DNA of 64,000 bases from Longimicrobium sp. (GTDB lineage: Bacteria > Gemmatimonadota > Gemmatimonadetes > Longimicrobiales > Longimicrobiaceae), in the NCBI GenBank assembly GCA_036389135.1, contig DASVQP010000003.1, forward strand, positions 57,612-121,611. Direction: 5' to 3'. The notes under the pieces are model-generated. The model was not told where the DNA came from, searched no databases, and worked only from the letters and a program-made list of their open reading frames with translations. The position numbers were made by a program, and so were the translations under genes. Shown here one piece after another: positions 59,596 to 64,000 of the stretch. Position 1 is the stretch's first letter. Each line of letters begins with the position of its first letter.

Positions 59596-62415
59596 CTACG
59601 CCTCCCCATGCTCCCCATGCTCCGCCGACTCCGGCGGGGTCAGCGGCAGGACCAGCGTGAACGTGCTGCCGCTCCCCGGCTCGCTGGCCACGTCGATGCG
59701 GCCGCCGAGGAGCTCGGCGTACTGGCCGGAGAGGTAGAGGCCCAGCCCCGTGCCGCCGTGCGGGCGCGAGAAGCCGCTCTGGAGCTGCTCAAAGGGGCGA
59801 AAGAGGCGCTCGCGCTCCTCGGGGCGGATCCCGGGGCCGGTGTCGGAGACGGCGAGGGCGACGCCGTCTGGGCGCGCTTCCACGGAGATGCGGACGCCTC
59901 CCATTTCGGTGAACTTCACCGCGTTGCCGGCCAGGTTGATCAGGATCTGCCGCACCTTGTCCGGATCGGTGGGGATGCGCGCGGGGGGGTCGCAGGTGAG
60001 AACCTCCAGCTCCAATCCTTTGCGCGTGGCCAGCGGCTCGATGACCGATGCCACCTCCGTCGCCAGCCCGCACACGTCCGTCTCCTCGATGCGCGCCTCG
60101 GCGCGGCCGGCCTCCAGGCGGGCGAAGGAGAGGACCTCTTCGATGAGGCCGCGCAGGTGGCGCGAGGCCGTGTCGATGCGGCCCAGCGCCTCGCGCTGCT
60201 GCGGGGTGAGCGGGCCGTGGATCTCCAGCTCCAGCAGCTCCAGGTGCCCCAGCACGGCGTTGAGCGGGGTGCGCAGCTCGTGGCTCATGGTGGCGATGAA
60301 GTCGCTCTTGGCGCGGCTGGCCTCCTGGGCCGCCTCCAGGAGCTGCGCGTTCTCCACCGCGACGGCGGCGTGGCGGGCGAGGCGCTCCAGGAGGCGCAGG
60401 TCGCTAAGCGAAAAGGGCTGCCGGCCGTCGCGGCCGCGCACGGCGCTGAGCGCGCCCAGCGGTCCCGAGCGCCCCACCAGCGGCGCGCAGATCACCGAGC
60501 CGGTCGCGCTCAGGTCGGCGTGGGAGTGCAGGACGCGCGCGTCGTCGTGCACGTCCAGCACCAACGCGGGCTCGCCCGTCGTCACCACCCACCCCGTGAG
60601 TGAGCCCTGCACGGGGAGCTCCGTGCCGGCCGAGCCCGCCATCAGCCCCAGCGCGGAGTCGTCCATCTTGAGCGACTCGCCGCCGGGCTGCAGCAGGACG
60701 ATGCCGCAGCCGTCGGGGTCCACCAGGCGGGCGGCGGCATCGGTCACGCGGCGCAGCACCTCGGCCGGGTCCAGCGTGGATGCCAGGGAGCGCGCGATCT
60801 CCCCCAGCAGCTCCAGCTCCTCTGCGCGGCGGCTGAGCGCGTTGGCCATGCGGTCGAAGTCGCGCCCCAGCGCGGCGATCTCGGTGGGGGCGGCCTCGGA
60901 TAGGGGCCCCACGCGTGCCTCCAGGTCCCCCGACCCCAGCGCCGCCGATGCGCCGCGGATGCGCAGGAGCGGGCGCGCCATGTACCTCGCCAGCGCGTTG
61001 CTCAGCGCCAGCGAGGCCAGCGTGACGCCGATCAGCAGCGACAGCAGGCGCACGTAGGAATCGGCCACGTACGCCTGGATGTCGGCGAAGGGCTCCTCCG
61101 TCCACACGCGCCAGTCCAGCCCGGGCACCTGCGCCACGCCGGCCAGCATCCGGGCAGTCACGCGCGAGGCGGGCACCCGCGCCGTGCCGCGGCGGTACGT
61201 GGTGGTGCCGCGCGCGCCCACCGCCGTGATCGCCGCGAACGACGACGAGTCGCCCATGGAGCGCGGCGCCTCGCCGGCGCGGTAGGGGGCGTGCGTGTCG
61301 TAGAGCACCAGCCCGCGCCGGTCGGCCACCCGCAGCCGGTCGCCCATGGGTGGCGTGGGGGCCGGGGTGGGCATGTTGCGGAGCTGCAGCGCGCCGCCCA
61401 CGAAGCCGGCCAGCGAGTCGCCCAGCATCACCGGGTGCACGATGACCACCACCGGCGCGCGCGTGCGGCGGCCCAGCAGCACCTCGGAGACGACGGTGGC
61501 GCGGGTGGCGCGCAGGCGGCGGAAGTAGTCGCGGTCGCTGTAGTCGGTGCCCACCCCGCTCATTCCGCCCGCGAAAGCCGTCATCCGCCCCCGCGAGTCG
61601 GCCGCGAAGACCCCCGCAAAGGAGGGGAACTGCGAGTGCACCTCCCGCAGCTCGCGGGTTGCATCGTCCGTGCTCAACCCGCCCGGCCGCTCGGCCAGGC
61701 CGGCCGCCGTGCGCACCACGCCGGTGTGCAGCCGCACGTACTCGCCCAGGTGGGCGGCGTGCGCTTCGGAGGTAAGGAGGAGGCGCTCGCGGGTGCGCTC
61801 CAGCGAGCGTTCCCACTCGCGCCGGCCGCTCCACACGCCGAAGCTGAGGGTGGGGACGATCCCCGCCAGCGCCACCACCACCGCCAGCGCCGAGCGCAGC
61901 GACGGGGCCCCACGCACCCGCAGCCCGCGGCGCACGGTGGGGATCAGCAGGAGCGTTTCCGCGGCAAGGGCGTTGATCAGCCCGTTGAGCGGCTGCTTGA
62001 GGAAGATGACCGCCGCCGTGGCGCCCCCCACCCCCATGATTCCCCCGTAGGTTACGAACAGCAGGGGGAGCCCCAGGAGCGCCCAGAACACGAAGTCCGC
62101 CACCAGCGGGCGGCGCCGGTAGCGGGTGACGAGCAGTCCCACCACCAGCGCTTCCAGGGTGAAGATGGCCCAGGCGTACGGGTGGCCCCAGAGGAAAAAG
62201 GTGCGCGACGCGGCCACGAACCCCGCCAGCGCCCCCGGACCGGGGCCCAGCGTGACGGTGGCCACCAGCGCGGCCGTCCCCCCCAGCAGCAGCTCGGTGC
62301 CGGGCGAGAGGGAGATGGGGCTCATGTTGATGAAGTACCCCGCCGCGCCCAGCAGGAGCGCGGCAACCCAGCGTTGCCGCACCCGAAGCTCCGATGCGCC
62401 GCGGATCGCGTCCAA
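59596..62415 (-). CDS. Membrane sensor histidine kinase with cache, HAMP and GAF domains
   Basis: 939 residues. About six N-terminal transmembrane helices (residues 15-175, MASE-like), a periplasmic double-cache region (190-430), a further helix, HAMP (480-530), GAF (550-690), HisKA with phosphate-accepting His712 in MSHELRTPLN, and HATPase motifs (NLAGNAVKFTEMGG, DTGPGIRPEE, GGTGLGLYLS). No receiver domain. It would signal through a partner response regulator, not seen here. Confidence 0.92.
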   Translation of the reverse strand: MDAIRGASELRVRQRWVAALLLGAAGYFINMSPISLSPGTELLLGGTAALVATVTLGPGPGALAGFVAASRTFFLWGHPYAWAIFTLEALVVGLLVTRYRRRPLVADFVFWALLGLPLLFVTYGGIMGVGGATAAVIFLKQPLNGLINALAAETLLLIPTVRRGLRVRGAPSLRSALAVVVALAGIVPTLSFGVWSGRREWERSLERTRERLLLTSEAHAAHLGEYVRLHTGVVRTAAGLAERPGGLSTDDATRELREVHSQFPSFAGVFAADSRGRMTAFAGGMSGVGTDYSDRDYFRRLRATRATVVSEVLLGRRTRAPVVVIVHPVMLGDSLAGFVGGALQLRNMPTPAPTPPMGDRLRVADRRGLVLYDTHAPYRAGEAPRSMGDSSSFAAITAVGARGTTTYRRGTARVPASRVTARMLAGVAQVPGLDWRVWTEEPFADIQAYVADSYVRLLSLLIGVTLASLALSNALARYMARPLLRIRGASAALGSGDLEARVGPLSEAAPTEIAALGRDFDRMANALSRRAEELELLGEIARSLASTLDPAEVLRRVTDAAARLVDPDGCGIVLLQPGGESLKMDDSALGLMAGSAGTELPVQGSLTGWVVTTGEPALVLDVHDDARVLHSHADLSATGSVICAPLVGRSGPLGALSAVRGRDGRQPFSLSDLRLLERLARHAAVAVENAQLLEAAQEASRAKSDFIATMSHELRTPLNAVLGHLELLELEIHGPLTPQQREALGRIDTASRHLRGLIEEVLSFARLEAGRAEARIEETDVCGLATEVASVIEPLATRKGLELEVLTCDPPARIPTDPDKVRQILINLAGNAVKFTEMGGVRISVEARPDGVALAVSDTGPGIRPEERERLFRPFEQLQSGFSRPHGGTGLGLYLSGQYAELLGGRIDVASEPGSGSTFTLVLPLTPPESAEHGEHGEA

Positions 62416-62418
62416 AGG

Positions 62419-63717
62419 CTACCCCGCCCTGCGGGTCTTCCGGCGCAGGAAGTCCCGCATGATGTACTGCCCCAGCGTCATGGTGTTGGTGAAGTACGCC
62501 TTGCCGCGCGCGATCTCGCTCACCTTGTTGACGAAGGCCACCAGGTACGGGTCGCGCGCCAGCATGAAGGTATTGATGAGGATCCCGCTCTTGCGGCACG
62601 CTCCCACCTCGTGGAACGTCTCGCGCAGCACGCGCGCGTCCAGCCCCATCGAGTTCTTGTAGACGCGCCCGCCCGGCAGCGTGATGGCCGACGGCTTCCC
62701 GTCCGTGATCATCACGATCTGCCGCATGTCCTTGTTCTGGGCCAGCAGCAGCCGGCGCGCCAGCTTGAGCCCCGCCGCCGTGTTGGTGTGGTACGGCCCC
62801 ACCTGCGCGCGCGCCAGCTCGCCCATGGGGATCTCCTCGGCCTCGTCGCCAAAGGTGACCACCCGCAGCGTGTCGCCGGGGAACTGGGTGCGGATCAGGT
62901 GCGTGAGGGCGAGCGCCACCTTCTTGGCCGGGGTGAAGCGGTCCTCCCCGTACAGGATCATGCTGTGGCTGGTGTCCAGCATCAGCACCGTGGCGCAGCT
63001 GGACCGGTACTCCGCCTGGTTGACGTACAGGTCGCCGTAGTCCAGGTCGATGGTGCCGTCGTCGCCCAGCCCCTTCCTTCCCAGCGCGCTCTTGAGGGTG
63101 GCGGGGATGTCCAGGTTGAGCGTGTCGCCGAACTCGTAGGGGCGGCTCGCGGCCTCGGCCTCCACGCCGGTAGCCAGGTGCGGGGTGTCGTGCGAGCCGA
63201 ACGAGCTCTTCCCCATCGCCCCCAGCAGCCCCTTGAGCGTGCGGTAGCCCAGGAAGTCGATCCCCTTCCCCGTCAGCGAGAACTCCACCTGGCGGGCGGC
63301 CTCGCGCGCGTCGTCGGTCTTGCCGGCGCCCTCCATCTCCGTGTAGCCGCCGGGCATCTGCGGCTGCTCGCCGACGTTGAGGTACCCCTCTTCGACGAGA
63401 CGCTCGATGAGGCGGTCCAGCAGCTCGGCGATCTGCTGGCGGACCTCCTCGTTGGGCTCGCCGCGGCCGCTCAGCTCGTCCACCATCTCGGGGGTGAGCT
63501 GGCCGCTCTCCAGCAGCGCGCGGAGGAGCGCCTCCTTGAGCGAGTCCATGGAGCGGTCGCCCTCGTCGCCACCGAACTCGCCCCAGTACGGATGCTCGTA
63601 CGCACCCCCCGCGAACCCGCTCTGCAGGAGGAAGTCCGAGAGCCGGTCCAGGAGCGCCTGCAGGTTCAGCGCGTCCGCCTGGTGGCCCGTGAACTTGGAG
63701 TAGTTGGTGAAGCGCAT
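62419..63717 (-). CDS. VWA-domain (MIDAS) protein
   Basis: 432 residues, four bases from the kinase gene. The VWA domain lies in about 245-420, with the metal-binding MIDAS motif LDTSHSM and a Thr/Asp pair (HTNTAAG; ITDGKP). The N-terminal half is acidic and helical. CoxE/MoxR-partner proteins of this layout usually work with an AAA ATPase, which must lie outside the window if present. Start set by the conserved [10 protein letters not shown]. Confidence 0.85.
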   Translation of the reverse strand: MRFTNYSKFTGHQADALNLQALLDRLSDFLLQSGFAGGAYEHPYWGEFGGDEGDRSMDSLKEALLRALLESGQLTPEMVDELSGRGEPNEEVRQQIAELLDRLIERLVEEGYLNVGEQPQMPGGYTEMEGAGKTDDAREAARQVEFSLTGKGIDFLGYRTLKGLLGAMGKSSFGSHDTPHLATGVEAEAASRPYEFGDTLNLDIPATLKSALGRKGLGDDGTIDLDYGDLYVNQAEYRSSCATVLMLDTSHSMILYGEDRFTPAKKVALALTHLIRTQFPGDTLRVVTFGDEAEEIPMGELARAQVGPYHTNTAAGLKLARRLLLAQNKDMRQIVMITDGKPSAITLPGGRVYKNSMGLDARVLRETFHEVGACRKSGILINTFMLARDPYLVAFVNKVSEIARGKAYFTNTMTLGQYIMRDFLRRKTRRAG

Positions 63718-64000
63718 GCTCCGGGACTCCGGGATGACAAGGCCGAACGGGGCGGAGACAGCAGTTTGCGGGCCAGGGAGGGCGGGTACAGACGGGGTGC
63801 GTGAGTGCGTCAGTGCGTGAGAGCGTTGGGTTCGCCGGGCGCAGATCGCCGGGGGATGAACCCAAATCCTGCAAACCAGAGTTTGGGTTGAGCCGCACCA
63901 CCAGGTTTTCGCTGGTGTGGCGCTTCGCGGCGTGGCGCAGGGGCTCACCACGGCCGCAATTCGACCTCGGAGGGCTCATCCGCACGCGCTCAACACCTCT
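63718..64000. other. Upstream region of the VWA gene, no gene recognised
   Basis: Contains single-arm GTGCGTGAGTGCGTCAGTGC words at 63.80 kb and a small hairpin AACCCAAAT / AGTTTGGGTT at 63859-63889. No coding region was recognised; it may contain the promoter of the operon on the minus strand. Confidence 0.45.

Noticed and set aside
60404..63985. 1193-codon minus-strand frame across the sensor kinase and VWA genes
   Set aside because: Low-complexity shadow of two well-supported genes on the same strand in another frame, typical of high-GC DNA.

Overview
The window is GC-rich chromosomal DNA from a Gram-negative-type bacterium: many lipoproteins, two outer-membrane beta-barrel proteins, a TonB-like domain and Sec signal peptides. 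The SufCBDSU set with SufU, the DUF5916-type barrel, the many small lipoproteins and the very dense intergenic inverted repeats fit a Gemmatimonadota (Longimicrobium-like) genome best. That assignment is inference from gene content; no rRNA or tRNA gene was recognised.

Layout. 1-7.7 kb: ordinary genes (end of a 5'-nucleotidase, serine-hydrolase lipoprotein, DUF4442 protein, methyltransferase-like protein, HMG-CoA reductase, PIN-domain toxin pair, patatin). 7.8-14.1 kb: a suf operon (sufC, sufB, sufD, Rieske ferredoxin, sufS, sufU) with a good promoter and a Fur-box-like site at its start; four of its five gene junctions carry a different hairpin-forming word repeat. 14.2-17.4 kb: three lipoprotein or Ig-like secreted-protein genes, one with an in-frame stop in its signal peptide and one frameshifted, bracketed by two copies of the sufU 3' end plus terminator. 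17.4-23.2 kb: a lipoprotein subtilase, a FadI-type thiolase and a lone sigma-54 activator.

23.8-38.7 kb is the accessory region. It begins with two related small proteins that look like leader-type (nitrile-hydratase-leader-like) peptide precursors, each followed by a near-perfect hairpin. Next come an endolysin-type amidase, a membrane/coiled-coil protein, an XRE regulator, a zinc-ribbon protein, a tail-fibre-like protein and its partner, a DUF1617-like protein, a holin-like protein, and a 1486-residue Rhs protein with a signal peptide. There are no capsid, portal, terminase or integrase genes in view. Downstream lie a candidate membrane-anchored immunity gene, a displaced Rhs 3' end with a second toxin tip whose stop overlaps its candidate immunity gene, and a decayed second copy of the holin-like gene and Rhs 5' end. 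A family of seven related hairpins with a shared loop punctuates this region only.

38.7-64 kb returns to core-type genes: murB, a TPR protein, a glycerophosphodiester phosphodiesterase, two beta-barrel proteins, a pyridoxamine-oxidase-fold protein, an M24 peptidase, a Ser/Thr kinase fused to a TonB-like C-terminal domain, an aldo/keto reductase, a YefM-YoeB pair with a TGTACA operator, an M15-like peptidase carrying a dockerin-like calcium motif, a large hybrid histidine kinase-type sensor and a VWA protein. Intergenic inverted repeats of several word families recur throughout, twice with one repeat nested inside another.
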